DNA of 64,000 bases, from NCBI RefSeq assembly GCF_013166595.1, contig NZ_JABKKG010000003.1, forward strand, positions 335,408 through 399,407, in the 5' to 3' direction. Origin of the DNA: Palleniella intestinalis. GTDB lineage: Bacteria > Bacteroidota > Bacteroidia > Bacteroidales > Bacteroidaceae. The translations under genes and the position numbers were made by a program. Below the pieces are notes generated by a model. It worked only from the letters and a program-made list of their open reading frames with translations, was not told the origin of the DNA and ran no database searches. Every line of letters starts with the position of its first letter. Position 1 is the first letter of the stretch. Positions 17,089 through 26,143 of the stretch are shown in pieces.

Positions 17089-18621
17089 TTATATTTCCCT
17101 ATGTACCTCATGTCCTTCTACATAGATAGCCGACAGAGGGCGTACAGGGCAGAGGTTCTCGCAAGCGCCGCATCCGATGCAGACTGCCGTGTTGACAGCA
17201 GGGATTTTCAGCGTGTTCTTGTCGTCAGGGTCATCCTCCGGGTTGAGCGGCACCATTGTTATCGCCCCTGTCGGACAGTGGCGTGCGCAGTTTCCGCAGT
17301 CAATGCCTTCGCTGACAGGCAGGCAGTTCTTGCGAATCCATACGGCATGGCCTATCTGTATGGATGATTTCAGGTCTTTGCCTATCTTTGTTATTGCGCC
17401 GGCAGGGCAGAGATCGCTGCATCGTGTGCACTCCGGACGGCAGTAGCCGCGCTCGTAGCTCATGGTCGGCTGCATCAGTGTGGACAGGTTTGTGGAAGGG
17501 CGGAGGACACCATTCGGGCATGCCGAGATGCAGAGCTGGCATGATGTGCAGTGCTGTGCCATGTTCTTTGCCGAGAGAGAGCCCGGAGGTGTTAGCGGTG
17601 TTTCACGCTTCGGAGCCTCTTTGTCCTCTATCTCCGCCAGTCCGCCGTCAAGCTTTGCCTGTGCCGATGCTGTCGCTGCGGCTGTCGTTGCCATGGCGGA
17701 AGCGAGGAGGAATGAGCGTCTTGAGGTGTCCACGGTTTCTTTTTCCGTACTCTTTTTGTTTGTGTCAGGCTGTTCCGGGGTGCTTGCAGACTTTGCCTTT
17801 TGTGCTGCTTTATGTCCGAAAGTCAGTGCGTCATGCTTGCATTTGTCTATGCAGTCGCCGCATGTCACGCATCTGCTGTAGTCTATTTCATGGTTCTTGA
17901 AATCAATGCATGCCGCTTTGCAGTTGCGTGCGCACAGTCCGCAGTTTACGCATTTGTCACTGTTGAAGTGCACTTTCATGTAGGAATGTCGTGCAAAGAT
18001 GCTCAATATTGTGCCCACAGGGCATATTGTGTTGCAGTAAGTTCTGCCTCCGCGCACTGCCAAGACTATGATAATGAGGAGTGTCGCTACAGCAATCCCT
18101 ACCGTGACAGTGCTGCGCATCCACACTTCCGTAGAGTAGAAAGCGTAGCTGTCATAATGTTCGGCTACCATGGCAAGGAGGTTGTTGCCCCATTGCCATA
18201 CAGGAAGGAGCAGGGAAGCTACCATTCTGCCATAGCTGCTGTAAGGGGCGAGGAGGGAAACGATGATGTTCACTCCGGCTAATGCTGAAGCGATGAAGAC
18301 GAGAAGCATGGCATAGCGCAGGATTTTCTTCTCCGGTGAGTAGCTGAAGCGGTTGCGCTTCATTTTGCTTCTGCCTTTGGAGATGATGTCCTGAAGGATG
18401 CCAAGTGGGCAGATTACTGAACAGTAGATGCGTCCGAACACCAATGTCAGGGCTATTATTCCAATGACAACGCCGATGTTCAGTGCGTAGAATGCCGGCC
18501 AGAACTGTATTTTCGCCATCCAGCCGAGCCATGAATGGAGCGTTCCTGTAAAGTCAAGGAACAGCAGTGTGACGCCAATGAACATCACGGTTGCGAATAG
18601 GATTCTTGTTTTTCTCAGCAT
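17089..18621 (-). CDS. NapH-like membrane ferredoxin fused to a Tat-signal polyferredoxin domain
   Basis: A 510-residue iron-sulfur protein. Residues of about 1-230 are NapH-like: several membrane helices with the cysteine motifs YCSVICPLG and YCNTICPVG. Two ferredoxin motifs follow (CVNCGLCARNCKAAC, CVTCGDCIDKCKHD). Near residue 300 there is an internal twin-arginine motif SRRSFLLAS and a hydrophobic Ala-rich segment, then a NapG-like domain with four more clusters, including CTSCQLCISACP, CTRCSDLCP and CIGCGACENLCP. It looks like a fusion of a membrane electron-transfer subunit and its periplasmic partner. It lies between tatC and the Tat-exported reductase, so it probably feeds electrons to the latter; that is inference. 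Confidence 0.85.
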   Translation of the reverse strand: MLRKTRILFATVMFIGVTLLFLDFTGTLHSWLGWMAKIQFWPAFYALNIGVVIGIIALTLVFGRIYCSVICPLGILQDIISKGRSKMKRNRFSYSPEKKILRYAMLLVFIASALAGVNIIVSLLAPYSSYGRMVASLLLPVWQWGNNLLAMVAEHYDSYAFYSTEVWMRSTVTVGIAVATLLIIIVLAVRGGRTYCNTICPVGTILSIFARHSYMKVHFNSDKCVNCGLCARNCKAACIDFKNHEIDYSRCVTCGDCIDKCKHDALTFGHKAAQKAKSASTPEQPDTNKKSTEKETVDTSRRSFLLASAMATTAAATASAQAKLDGGLAEIEDKEAPKRETPLTPPGSLSAKNMAQHCTSCQLCISACPNGVLRPSTNLSTLMQPTMSYERGYCRPECTRCSDLCPAGAITKIGKDLKSSIQIGHAVWIRKNCLPVSEGIDCGNCARHCPTGAITMVPLNPEDDPDDKNTLKIPAVNTAVCIGCGACENLCPVRPLSAIYVEGHEVHREI

Positions 18622-18648
18622 AAAAGTTTGTTATTCCTGTTTCTTAGT

Positions 18649-19410
18649 TTATGATTTTGTCATGCTTACAATGAGGATGCTTGCCTCATACAGCAGCCAT
18701 ATAGGCAGGCTGACGAGCGTAAGAGTGAAGATGTCGGAAGTAGGGGTTATGGCTGCCGCCACAATCAGTATTGCCACAATGGCATGGCGTCGGAAATGGC
18801 GCATCCATTCCGGGCGCAGCAGTCCCATTACGGCAAGCACCCAGCACACCACAGGCAGTTCGAACATGATGCCGAAAGTCAGTGTCATCATCATGAATGT
18901 GTCGATGTAGGAGCTGACAGTAAGCATGTTGTCAATGTCCGTGCTGACTTGGTATGTCCCAAGAAACCTTACTGTGAGTGGGAAGATAAGGGTGTAGTTG
19001 ACTGCCATGCCTATGATGAACATGGCATAGCCTGACAACACAGCCTTTACTGATGCTTTGCGCTCGTTGGCATAGAGTGCAGGGGAGATAAAGCGGAACA
19101 ACACATATATTATATAAGGTGACGCCACGGCTATTCCGGCGATGGCTGCCACTTTCAGGTGTATCATGAATTGTTCCGTCAGTCCTGTGTTTATGAGATG
19201 CAGGGTGAAAGGTTCTGCACCGAGAAGTCTGTAGGTGAGGAAATCCCCGTGCGACGGTGCGAGTACAATTCCGAACAGTTGGTCTTTCATGAAGAAAGCC
19301 ATGACACCGCTTATCATTACCGCTGCGACAATCTTTATCAGGCATGACCGCAGTGCATCAAGATGTTCCCAAAACGATAGGTTGTCAGCGGGAAGGTCTT
19401 GCTTGCTCAT
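18649..19410 (-). CDS. tatC: Twin-arginine translocase subunit TatC
   Basis: TatC recognises twin-arginine signal peptides and forms the export site with TatA. The 253-residue product has six predicted helices and the conserved N-terminal pattern LSFWEHLDALRSCLIK, equivalent to the E. coli HLxELRxR region. FELPVVCWVLAVMG is also characteristic. I start at MSKQDLPADNLSFWEHL, 1 bp after the tatA stop, rather than 11 codons upstream inside tatA. Its immediate downstream neighbours carry Tat signals. Confidence 0.95.
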   Translation of the reverse strand: MSKQDLPADNLSFWEHLDALRSCLIKIVAAVMISGVMAFFMKDQLFGIVLAPSHGDFLTYRLLGAEPFTLHLINTGLTEQFMIHLKVAAIAGIAVASPYIIYVLFRFISPALYANERKASVKAVLSGYAMFIIGMAVNYTLIFPLTVRFLGTYQVSTDIDNMLTVSSYIDTFMMMTLTFGIMFELPVVCWVLAVMGLLRPEWMRHFRRHAIVAILIVAAAITPTSDIFTLTLVSLPIWLLYEASILIVSMTKS

Positions 19411-19411
19411 T

Positions 19412-19603
19412 TCATTTCCCACTGTTTGCCTTTGTCGCCGCATCTTCTTTCTTGTCAGGCTGCGGTTCCTCTATTCCGTTGACGCCGTCTTTGAAGCTGC
19501 GCACTCCTTTTCCGAGTCCGCGCATAAGCTCCGGGATTTTCTTTCCTCCGAAAAGCAGAAGGATTACCAAGGCTATAAGAATGATTTCCTGTGTTCCAAT
19601 CAT
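19412..19603 (-). CDS. tatA: Twin-arginine translocase subunit TatA/E
   Basis: A 63-residue pore-forming Tat subunit. It has a short N-terminal membrane helix (EIILIALVILLLFGG) followed by the family hinge GGKKIPELMRGLGKGVRSFK as an amphipathic helix, and a charged tail. No tatB is seen, as in many Bacteroidetes, so TatA probably serves both roles. It is the first gene of a four-gene operon (tatA, tatC, polyferredoxin, reductase). Confidence 0.95.
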   Translation of the reverse strand: MIGTQEIILIALVILLLFGGKKIPELMRGLGKGVRSFKDGVNGIEEPQPDKKEDAATKANSGK

Positions 19604-19672
19604 GATGTTCTGTAGTTTTTAGTTGATGGATAGTTTTTTAATACATGGCTGCAAGACAGCCGTTTGTGTTTG

Positions 19673-19703
19673 CAAATTTACAAAAAAATACCCATATTAC
19701 CAA
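19673..19703 (-). promoter_or_regulatory. tat operon promoter
   Basis: On the minus strand TTG (19703-19701), a 20-bp spacer and TAAATTTG (19680-19673) give a good Bacteroidetes promoter about 70 bp before tatA. The -33 TTG lies in the loop of the upstream terminator hairpin. Confidence 0.65.
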
Positions 19704-19734
19704 AAGAATCAGTAATATGGGCAATTTTTCCGCC
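19681..19734 (-). terminator. Rho-independent terminator of the esterase gene
   Basis: Minus-strand GCCCATATTAC, an 11-nt loop, then GTAATATGGG and a run of Ts form a canonical terminator after the acetylxylan esterase. It partly overlaps the tatA promoter. Confidence 0.8.
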
Positions 19735-19778
19735 ATTAAGTCAATGGTTTTATGAGTTGTTTGTCTGTTGGACGGGAT

Positions 19779-21080
19779 TTATTTCAGATGTTTCTGTATC
19801 CATTTCATGTGTCCGTATTCTGTGGCATCAGATGTCCAATGCTCATTGACAGGAGTGATGAGCGCCTCTTTCTCGCATTTCAGCACATTGTACACAGCAT
19901 AGGAGGTGGTAGGAGGGCAGGTGTTGTCGTTGTATCCCCATGTCATATAAGTAGGGCAAGTGATTTGGCGTGCAAAGTTCACGACATCGTAATAAGCCAT
20001 GACCTTTATCTTTTCCGGTGTCAGCATTCCTTTCGCTTTTTTGAAATGCGGATAACCGCCTGTGCGTCCCTGTTCCGCATATCCTGCCATATCGGATAGG
20101 GCAGGGTGGTTTGCCACACACAGTGTCACACGTTTGTCGATGCCTGCTGCCACCATAGCCAGTGCGCCTCCCTGGCTTCCGCCCTGGAAAGCGACATTTT
20201 TTCCGTCCCATTCAGGCAGGGATGTCATGAAGTCTGTTGCACGGATGAGTGCGAGATAGACATGGCGCATGTAGTAATTGTCGCGGTTGTCGAGTCCGTT
20301 GTCAAGGTAATTATTGCCGTCAGTCTGGAAAGCTGACTGTATTTCCTTGAAAGTCTTCTCCGGAGTGCGTGGGTCTATGCCGTGGATTTCCATTTCAAGT
20401 CGCAAGAAACCGTTCTCCGCATAGTATTTGTGGCGTAGTGGTTCCTTGATTGTCTTTATGCCTGCTCCCGGAGGACAGATGCATATCGGGTGGCTGCCCT
20501 GTTTCATGTTGCGTGGGTATGTCAGGTAAGCATAGACGCTGTGCTTGTTGTCGACCTTGAGTTTGATGAGGTCACAAAGGATTTTGTCTGTGCAATATTC
20601 CTCCGCACGCTCACGAGTATAGGAGAGAGTTTGTTTGAGTGACTGTTTCTGTGCATCCCAGAATGACATGAAATCAGACGGTTCCTTTGTGTAAGGTGTG
20701 ATTTTGTTGACAGAGAATCCCACCTTTATATGATGTACATAAGTCGTTCCGTCAATGTTTACAGCAAGGTTGAGGTCGCGGAATCCCGGTGTCTTGCGTG
20801 AGCCGATGTTAATGTTGCAGCGTCCGTTCTTCAGGTTTGCCGTGCCTTGCTTGTCTGTTTGGAGCATGTCATTGGACAGTTTCCAGCTGACTTGTCCGTC
20901 ACGTGGTATGCCATATTTATAGAACTGCACCTCTATTGTGGCGTTCTCTCCACATTCATACAGCCAGTCTGCATGGTTAGGCACTGTCACCCAAAGATAG
21001 TCTGCACGGTAAGGATAGTTCTCGGCAGCAACGTTCAATGTGCCCACTATCAACAGGAGTGCAAGAATAAGTTTTCTCAT
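19779..21080 (-). CDS. Secreted acetylxylan esterase / cephalosporin-C deacetylase family (CE7-like)
   Basis: A 433-residue alpha/beta hydrolase with a signal peptide (MRKLILALLLIVGTLNVAA). An N-terminal domain of about 110 residues with beta character precedes the catalytic domain. The nucleophile motif is GGSQGGALAM, preceded by FQ; a catalytic His is likely in TEYGHMKW near the C-terminus. It probably removes acetyl groups from plant polysaccharides in the periplasm. It lies 39 bp downstream of ispH on the same strand and ends at a canonical terminator. It is not in an obvious polysaccharide locus. Confidence 0.88.
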   Translation of the reverse strand: MRKLILALLLIVGTLNVAAENYPYRADYLWVTVPNHADWLYECGENATIEVQFYKYGIPRDGQVSWKLSNDMLQTDKQGTANLKNGRCNINIGSRKTPGFRDLNLAVNIDGTTYVHHIKVGFSVNKITPYTKEPSDFMSFWDAQKQSLKQTLSYTRERAEEYCTDKILCDLIKLKVDNKHSVYAYLTYPRNMKQGSHPICICPPGAGIKTIKEPLRHKYYAENGFLRLEMEIHGIDPRTPEKTFKEIQSAFQTDGNNYLDNGLDNRDNYYMRHVYLALIRATDFMTSLPEWDGKNVAFQGGSQGGALAMVAAGIDKRVTLCVANHPALSDMAGYAEQGRTGGYPHFKKAKGMLTPEKIKVMAYYDVVNFARQITCPTYMTWGYNDNTCPPTTSYAVYNVLKCEKEALITPVNEHWTSDATEYGHMKWIQKHLK

Positions 21081-21119
21081 TGTGTTATAATTAGTTTTGA
21101 TTAGTGTTGGATTTGTGCC

Positions 21120-21980
21120 TTATGCTCTTTTCTTTATCTCTTCCGCACACTGCTCCATAAGCCATTTCGGCGTGCTTGTCGCACCGCAGATGCCAACGGA
21201 AGATACATTTTCAAGCCATTTGTCCTGTATTTCGTCCGGACCTTCTATGAGGAATGTGTTCGGATTCACTTTCAGGCATTCGTTGTACAGGACTTTGCCA
21301 TTGCTGCTTTTCCTACCGGATACGAAGAGCACAAGCCCATGTTTCTTGGCAAATTCGCGTATGTTGTCCATACGGTTTGCCACCTGTCGGCAGATTGTGT
21401 CAAAACTTTTGAATGTGCATCCGCTTGCTATATGCTGCCGGCAGTATTCTATTATTCGCCTATATTCCCCAAGCGATTTCGTCGTTTGTGAGTATAGGAA
21501 AATGTCGCGGTTAAAGTCTATGGCAGAATCCTGCAATTGCTCGTAATGCTCTATGACGATAGCTTTGCCGTCAGTCTGCCCGACAAGTCCGAGAACCTCG
21601 GCATGACCGTTCTTTCCGAAGATGACAATCTGGGCGTTTGGGTTCTCTTCATGCTGTCGGCGTATGCGCCTTTGCAAGGCAAGCACCACGGGGCAGGTGG
21701 CATCGATTATCTCCACATTGTTCTTTTCGGCAATCATGTAGGTGCGTGGCGGTTCGCCATGTGCACGCAGCAGTACCCGGGCGTTATGCAGCTCTTGCAG
21801 TTCGTCATGCCCGATGGTCACCAAGCCTTTCTCTCGCAGCCTGTCACATTCCGTGCCATTATGCACAATGTCACCAAGGCAGTAGAGCTTTGTGCCCTCT
21901 GCCAGTTTCTCTTCAGCTTTCCGGATGGCAGTCGTCACACCGAAGCAGAAGCCGCTTCCGTTGTCAATCTCTATGTTCAT
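21120..21980 (-). CDS. ispH: 4-hydroxy-3-methylbut-2-enyl diphosphate reductase
   Basis: IspH makes isopentenyl and dimethylallyl diphosphate in the last step of the MEP isoprenoid pathway. The 286-residue product has the three iron-sulfur cysteines in GSGFCFGV, DATCPVVLAL and GICGATSTP, plus the conserved RAHGEPP segment. Length is normal. It lies between meaB and the esterase gene in a closely spaced minus-strand run. The DUF1573 and prs genes are further upstream. Confidence 0.95.
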   Translation of the reverse strand: MNIEIDNGSGFCFGVTTAIRKAEEKLAEGTKLYCLGDIVHNGTECDRLREKGLVTIGHDELQELHNARVLLRAHGEPPRTYMIAEKNNVEIIDATCPVVLALQRRIRRQHEENPNAQIVIFGKNGHAEVLGLVGQTDGKAIVIEHYEQLQDSAIDFNRDIFLYSQTTKSLGEYRRIIEYCRQHIASGCTFKSFDTICRQVANRMDNIREFAKKHGLVLFVSGRKSSNGKVLYNECLKVNPNTFLIEGPDEIQDKWLENVSSVGICGATSTPKWLMEQCAEEIKKRA

Positions 21981-22027
21981 GATTTGTTGATAAAGTGCAA
22001 AACTTCGGGCAGATGTCGGACAGGATG

Positions 22028-23125
22028 TTATTTCAGAGAATTGAAATACGTGTCAAGCAAATCGTGTGCCGCCTTGAAAGATGTCTTTTTCTGTGTCAGG
22101 ACAGCATCCTCCGCAAGCTGTTTCAGTGCTTTTATTTCAGGATTTTGGTAGAAAGAGCGGCGGAGATACTCGTCGATTGTCTCGTACATCCAATAGCGTG
22201 CCTGCTTTGCACGGCGGTAGTCGAAATAACCGTTGTCCTTGACAAAGTCAATATATTCGAACACCATGTCCCACACCTCCTTAACTCCATTGCCGTAGAA
22301 ACCGCTGTAACAGAGCACTTGCGGTGTCCATCCTGACTCCGGCTGTGGGAAGAAATGGAGGGCGTTCCTGTAGTTTGTGGCAGCCATGTGGCAGCGGTCG
22401 ACATTGTCACCGTCGCATTTGTTGATGGCAATGCCGTCAGCCATTTCCATGATGCCACGCTTTATGCCTTGGAGTTCGTCGCCTGTTCCTGTCACTTGGA
22501 GCAGGAGGAAGAAGTCCACCATGGAGTGGCAGGCTGTCTCACTCTGACCTACACCGACTGTCTCGATGAAGATTGTGTTGAAGCCTGCTGCCTCACACAG
22601 CACAATTGTCTCGCGTGTCTTGCGTGCCACACCGCCGAGAGAGCCTGCCGACGGACTGGGGCGGATGAATGCGTCCTCACGTTGTGTGAGTTTCTCCATG
22701 CGAGTCTTGTCGCCGAGAATGGAGCCTTGGGAGCGTTCCGATGACGGGTCGATGGCAAGGACGGCAAGTTTTCCGCCGCGTGTGTCAAGGATGTGACAGC
22801 CGAAGTTGTCGATTGACGTTGATTTTCCTGCTCCCGGAACACCACTTATGCCGATGCGCACAGACTTGCCGCTGTAGGGCAGGCAGCGCTCGATGACCTG
22901 TTGCGCCTTCTCCTGATGGTCAGGTGCTTGGCTTTCAACAAGTGTCACGGCTTGTGACAGCATCGTTATGTTTCCCGCCAATATGCCATTGACAAGTTCT
23001 TCTACGGTATGTTCGTGGCGCTTGAATCGTCCCTTTTTGAGATAAGGGTTGACAGATTGCGGCTTTATGATGCCGGAATTGACTTGCAGTCCTGCATATT
23101 CGCTTGCGTTTTCTGGGTGTTCCAT
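22028..23125 (-). CDS. meaB: Methylmalonyl-CoA mutase-associated GTPase MeaB
   Basis: MeaB is the G3E-type GTPase that protects and gates cobalamin loading of methylmalonyl-CoA mutase. The 365-residue product has a Walker A motif GISGVPGAGKST (Lys101) and the family segments LAIDPSSERSQGSILGDKTRM and FIETVGVGQSE. The guanine-specificity motif is NKCD. I start at MEHPENASEYAGLQ; the frame opens 36 codons earlier in sequence that looks intergenic. No mutase gene is in view, so it is separate from its partner here. It supports operation of the succinate-propionate pathway. Confidence 0.93.
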   Translation of the reverse strand: MEHPENASEYAGLQVNSGIIKPQSVNPYLKKGRFKRHEHTVEELVNGILAGNITMLSQAVTLVESQAPDHQEKAQQVIERCLPYSGKSVRIGISGVPGAGKSTSIDNFGCHILDTRGGKLAVLAIDPSSERSQGSILGDKTRMEKLTQREDAFIRPSPSAGSLGGVARKTRETIVLCEAAGFNTIFIETVGVGQSETACHSMVDFFLLLQVTGTGDELQGIKRGIMEMADGIAINKCDGDNVDRCHMAATNYRNALHFFPQPESGWTPQVLCYSGFYGNGVKEVWDMVFEYIDFVKDNGYFDYRRAKQARYWMYETIDEYLRRSFYQNPEIKALKQLAEDAVLTQKKTSFKAAHDLLDTYFNSLK

Positions 23126-23189
23126 AACATTATAATTAGGTGTAAGTTTCTGTTCTCTTCTTCTGCTTTTTGGCAGAAGACACGATTCT

Positions 23190-24260
23190 TTATTCCTGTA
23201 CCTCAATGATAACCTTCGGTTGTTGCGGGTCATTGGTAATCATGAGTATGCGCGGACGCTGCTTAATCTGCTTCATGGCATTGCCGTTGACAGTGATTTT
23301 CAGCTTTGCAGTCTCGCCCGGAGCTATCTTAGACTTGCTCAGTGAGACATTCATTCCTGCTGTGAACATCTGCAAAGCACTTATGATGAGTTCCTGCTTG
23401 CCAACGTTTTTCAGTGTGATGTCAGTCTTCAGTTTCTCCGGCTTGCCATGCATCTCTCTTTTCTTTATGACAGTCTTCGACAGTTCAAGTTGCGGAGCGT
23501 TGGCGATTATTGCTTGGTCTTTTGTCGGGAAAGCCGGGGTGAGTATGGCTGAAACCTGCAGTTCCTTGTCTGTAGAGATTTTGTCACCCGGTTGTTTGCC
23601 GAGATAAAGGGATGTTTGTGTGAGTCCCATGTCCCTCAACTTTGACGAAAGGAGCATGAAAGTGATTTCTCCGGCTTGGTTAGGGCGGAGTCTTGTCGGC
23701 GATACGTTCGCTTCAAGATAATCAGGAAGGTGCATCACTACAGGTTCGATGGTGCTGCCTGTAGTGTTGCGTATGTGCATCGTCAGTGTCGGCTGCGAGC
23801 CTTTGCTGACATCATCAAACTCAATCTCGTTGAGGTCCGTGCTGATTCCGCCGAGCATGTAAGGGTAGGAGCCGCTGAAATCCTGCACCTCGGTCACCAC
23901 AACACCTTTTACAGTAAGCACAAGAGGCTTCTTCTGCCCTTCTTCATAAATCCATATCTCTTTCTGGAAATGTCCCAATTGCTTTGCGTCGTATGTCGCA
24001 TCGACAACAAGTTCCTTGCCACCGGCAACCTTTGCATGTGAGGCAATGGCAGTCGTGCATCCGCATGAAGTCTCCACTTTTTTAATGGAAATTTGCTTTG
24101 ATGACTTGTTTTTCAGCACGAATTTTGTGGTGACGGGAGTTCGGAACAGTACCTGTCCGCAATCGTATGTTGGGGTTGCGGTACTAAGTTTCTGTGCCAT
24201 CACTTGTGTGACGGCACAGAATGCTATGAGATATAGGATGATATGTTTCAATTGTATCAA
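23190..24260 (-). CDS. Secreted DUF1573 domain protein
   Basis: A 356-residue exported protein (signal peptide MIQLKHIILYLIAFCAVTQV ending before AQKLST). Its first domain has the DUF1573 hallmark: YDCGQVLFRTPVTTKFVLKN then KKVETSCGCTTA. The remainder is a series of immunoglobulin-like beta domains (about residues 125-356) as in Abp/ASH-type repeats. Such proteins are abundant in Bacteroidetes and their role is unknown. It lies between prs and meaB on the minus strand, 45 bp after prs. Confidence 0.85.
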   Translation of the reverse strand: MIQLKHIILYLIAFCAVTQVMAQKLSTATPTYDCGQVLFRTPVTTKFVLKNKSSKQISIKKVETSCGCTTAIASHAKVAGGKELVVDATYDAKQLGHFQKEIWIYEEGQKKPLVLTVKGVVVTEVQDFSGSYPYMLGGISTDLNEIEFDDVSKGSQPTLTMHIRNTTGSTIEPVVMHLPDYLEANVSPTRLRPNQAGEITFMLLSSKLRDMGLTQTSLYLGKQPGDKISTDKELQVSAILTPAFPTKDQAIIANAPQLELSKTVIKKREMHGKPEKLKTDITLKNVGKQELIISALQMFTAGMNVSLSKSKIAPGETAKLKITVNGNAMKQIKQRPRILMITNDPQQPKVIIEVQE

Positions 24261-24305
24261 AGAATTTTGGTGTTGTTTTCCGGTGTGTCCTGCATACAGG
24301 AATCT

Positions 24306-25250
24306 TTAATTCTGTATGATGTACTGGTCGGAGATGCTCTCCTTGTCAAGGATACGGCGGATTGTCTCTGCAAACATGTCAGCGACAGACAGCTGCTTGA
24401 CTTTCGCACAGCGCTTTGTGTAAGGGATGGAGTCTGTGAATACTATTTCCTCCAGTGCACTGTTCTGCACGCGTTCGCTTGCCGGGCCTGACATGACACA
24501 GTGGCTTGCTGTTGCGCGCACACTGTTGGCTCCTGCTTCGAGCATGATGTTTGCCGCTGCTGTTATTGTGCCTGCGGTGTCCACCATGTCGTCAACGATT
24601 ACGACATCTTTGCCTTTCACATCACCGATAATCTGCATAGACTCGATGACATTGGCGCGTGCACGTGATTTGTTGCAAAGGACGAGCGGACAGTTAAGGT
24701 ATTTCGCGTAAGTCTTTGCACGCTTTGCGCCGCCGACATCAGGAGAGGCGATGACAAGGTTCTCGAGATTCAGTGACTTTATGTAGGGCAGGATGACCGC
24801 AGAGCCATAGAGGTGGTCGACAGGGCAGTTGAAGAATCCCTGAATCTGGTCAGCATGAAGGTCCATTGTCACGATACGGTCGATGCCTGCAACTGTGAGC
24901 AGGTCGGCCACGAGCTTTGCGCCGATAGAGACGCGCGGCTTGTCCTTGCGGTCCTGACGCGCCCAGCCGAAATAAGGGATCACGGCATTGATGGTCTTTG
25001 CCGATGCACGTTTTGCAGCGTCAATCATCAGGAGCAGCTCCATAAGGTTGTCGGATGAAGGGAATGTGCTTTGTACAAGGAATACGTCGCGGCCACGGAT
25101 AGACTCTTCATAGCTCACTGCAAATTCTCCATCGGAGAAAGTTGTGATAACCAAGTTGCCGAGCGGACAACCGAGACTCTGACAAATCTTCTCTGCAAGG
25201 TATCTGGTCGCTGTGCCAGAGAATACCATAAAGTTTTTTGAATCAGACAT
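24306..25250 (-). CDS. prs: Ribose-phosphate pyrophosphokinase
   Basis: Prs makes PRPP from ribose 5-phosphate and ATP for nucleotide, histidine and tryptophan synthesis. The 314-residue product is full length and has the flexible loop motif FGWARQDRK, the metal site in MDLHADQIQGFF and the PRPP-binding motif VIVDDMVDTAGTI. It is an obvious class I enzyme. A gap of 120 bp separates it from the thiE-like gene upstream, so it may have its own promoter. Confidence 0.96.
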   Translation of the reverse strand: MSDSKNFMVFSGTATRYLAEKICQSLGCPLGNLVITTFSDGEFAVSYEESIRGRDVFLVQSTFPSSDNLMELLLMIDAAKRASAKTINAVIPYFGWARQDRKDKPRVSIGAKLVADLLTVAGIDRIVTMDLHADQIQGFFNCPVDHLYGSAVILPYIKSLNLENLVIASPDVGGAKRAKTYAKYLNCPLVLCNKSRARANVIESMQIIGDVKGKDVVIVDDMVDTAGTITAAANIMLEAGANSVRATASHCVMSGPASERVQNSALEEIVFTDSIPYTKRCAKVKQLSVADMFAETIRRILDKESISDQYIIQN

Positions 25251-25370
25251 TTTGATTGTATAGTCGTTATGAAATGTTAGCGTATTGTGTGTGGGTTTTG
25301 CTTTTTTATGTTGCTTTTATTTTCAGCTTTTTGTTTCCGATTGTTTTTTTGTTGACGTAGTGGGCAACAA

Positions 25371-25979
25371 CTATCTTGCCAGTTTGCGCAATCGTTGGAA
25401 ATGCTGTATGACATCGTTGTAGTCCACTTGGCTGTGGATATCGAACCTGTTCCAGATGTCACTGCACAGTACCACTCCGCCAAATCCGGCATCATGTGCC
25501 CACCGTATATTGTCAGCATTCATGCCACCGAAGGCATATACGTGCTTGTCTATGAGTCCCTGACGGCTGGCCTCATAGATGGTTGATTCGGAAAAGCTTG
25601 GTTTGGAGCTGTTGTTTTGCTGCCTGTCGAAGATGTCATGCAGGAAAATATACTGTGATTTCTTCTTTGTCTCTTTCAGTTTTGAGAGGTCTGTGCAGCT
25701 TCTGGTCACCTTTCCGCGGTAGCCTTGCGGTACATCAGCGTCAGGGTCGTCAAGGTGTATTCCTGCAAGGTCAAACTCCTGCTTCATGTAGAAGTGCTCG
25801 TGTATGACGATGTTGCTGTGGTAATCTTCCGGTATGAGAGTCAGGAGACGCTCGAAATATAGCGGTGATGAGCCCGGCTTGTAGAGGTGCAGCGAATCGA
25901 GTCCCTCATCGAAAAGGGCTGTGATGATTCTGTCCTCCTCGATGAAGAATTGCGGTTGTGTTATTATGACGAGTTTCAT
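25371..25979 (-). CDS. Thiamine-phosphate synthase/TenI-like TIM-barrel protein
   Basis: A 202-residue protein of the ThiE/TenI fold. Visible family features are GIHLDDPDAD near residue 80, the FLHDIFDRQ strand, and YAFGGMNADNIRWAHDAGFGG near the C-terminus. The canonical ThiE substrate-binding motifs are only loosely kept, so it may be a TenI-like regulator or isomerase rather than the synthase. I start at MKLVIITQPQFFIEE because a -7 promoter box lies 20 bp upstream and would exclude the 14 codons before it. No other thiamine gene is nearby. Confidence 0.78.
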   Translation of the reverse strand: MKLVIITQPQFFIEEDRIITALFDEGLDSLHLYKPGSSPLYFERLLTLIPEDYHSNIVIHEHFYMKQEFDLAGIHLDDPDADVPQGYRGKVTRSCTDLSKLKETKKKSQYIFLHDIFDRQQNNSSKPSFSESTIYEASRQGLIDKHVYAFGGMNADNIRWAHDAGFGGVVLCSDIWNRFDIHSQVDYNDVIQHFQRLRKLAR

Positions 25980-25998
25980 CTGTCTATATAATTTTCTG

Positions 25999-26006
25999 CA
26001 AAGGTA
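25999..26006 (-). promoter_or_regulatory. -7 box of the thiE-like gene
   Basis: Minus-strand TACCTTTG, immediately followed by C, lies 20 bp upstream of the chosen ATG. It would give a very short leader and decides the start codon. Confidence 0.6.
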
Positions 26007-26143
26007 AAGAAAAAACGGCAAACATCCAATAAACCATTATTAAAGTTTATTAATGTTTGCCGTTTTCTGCCACGTTCCTTTCCATGTTGGAAATCCTGTT
26101 TATTTCATTGTGCCACAGGAATTGTGCTGTTTTGTGGTTATTC

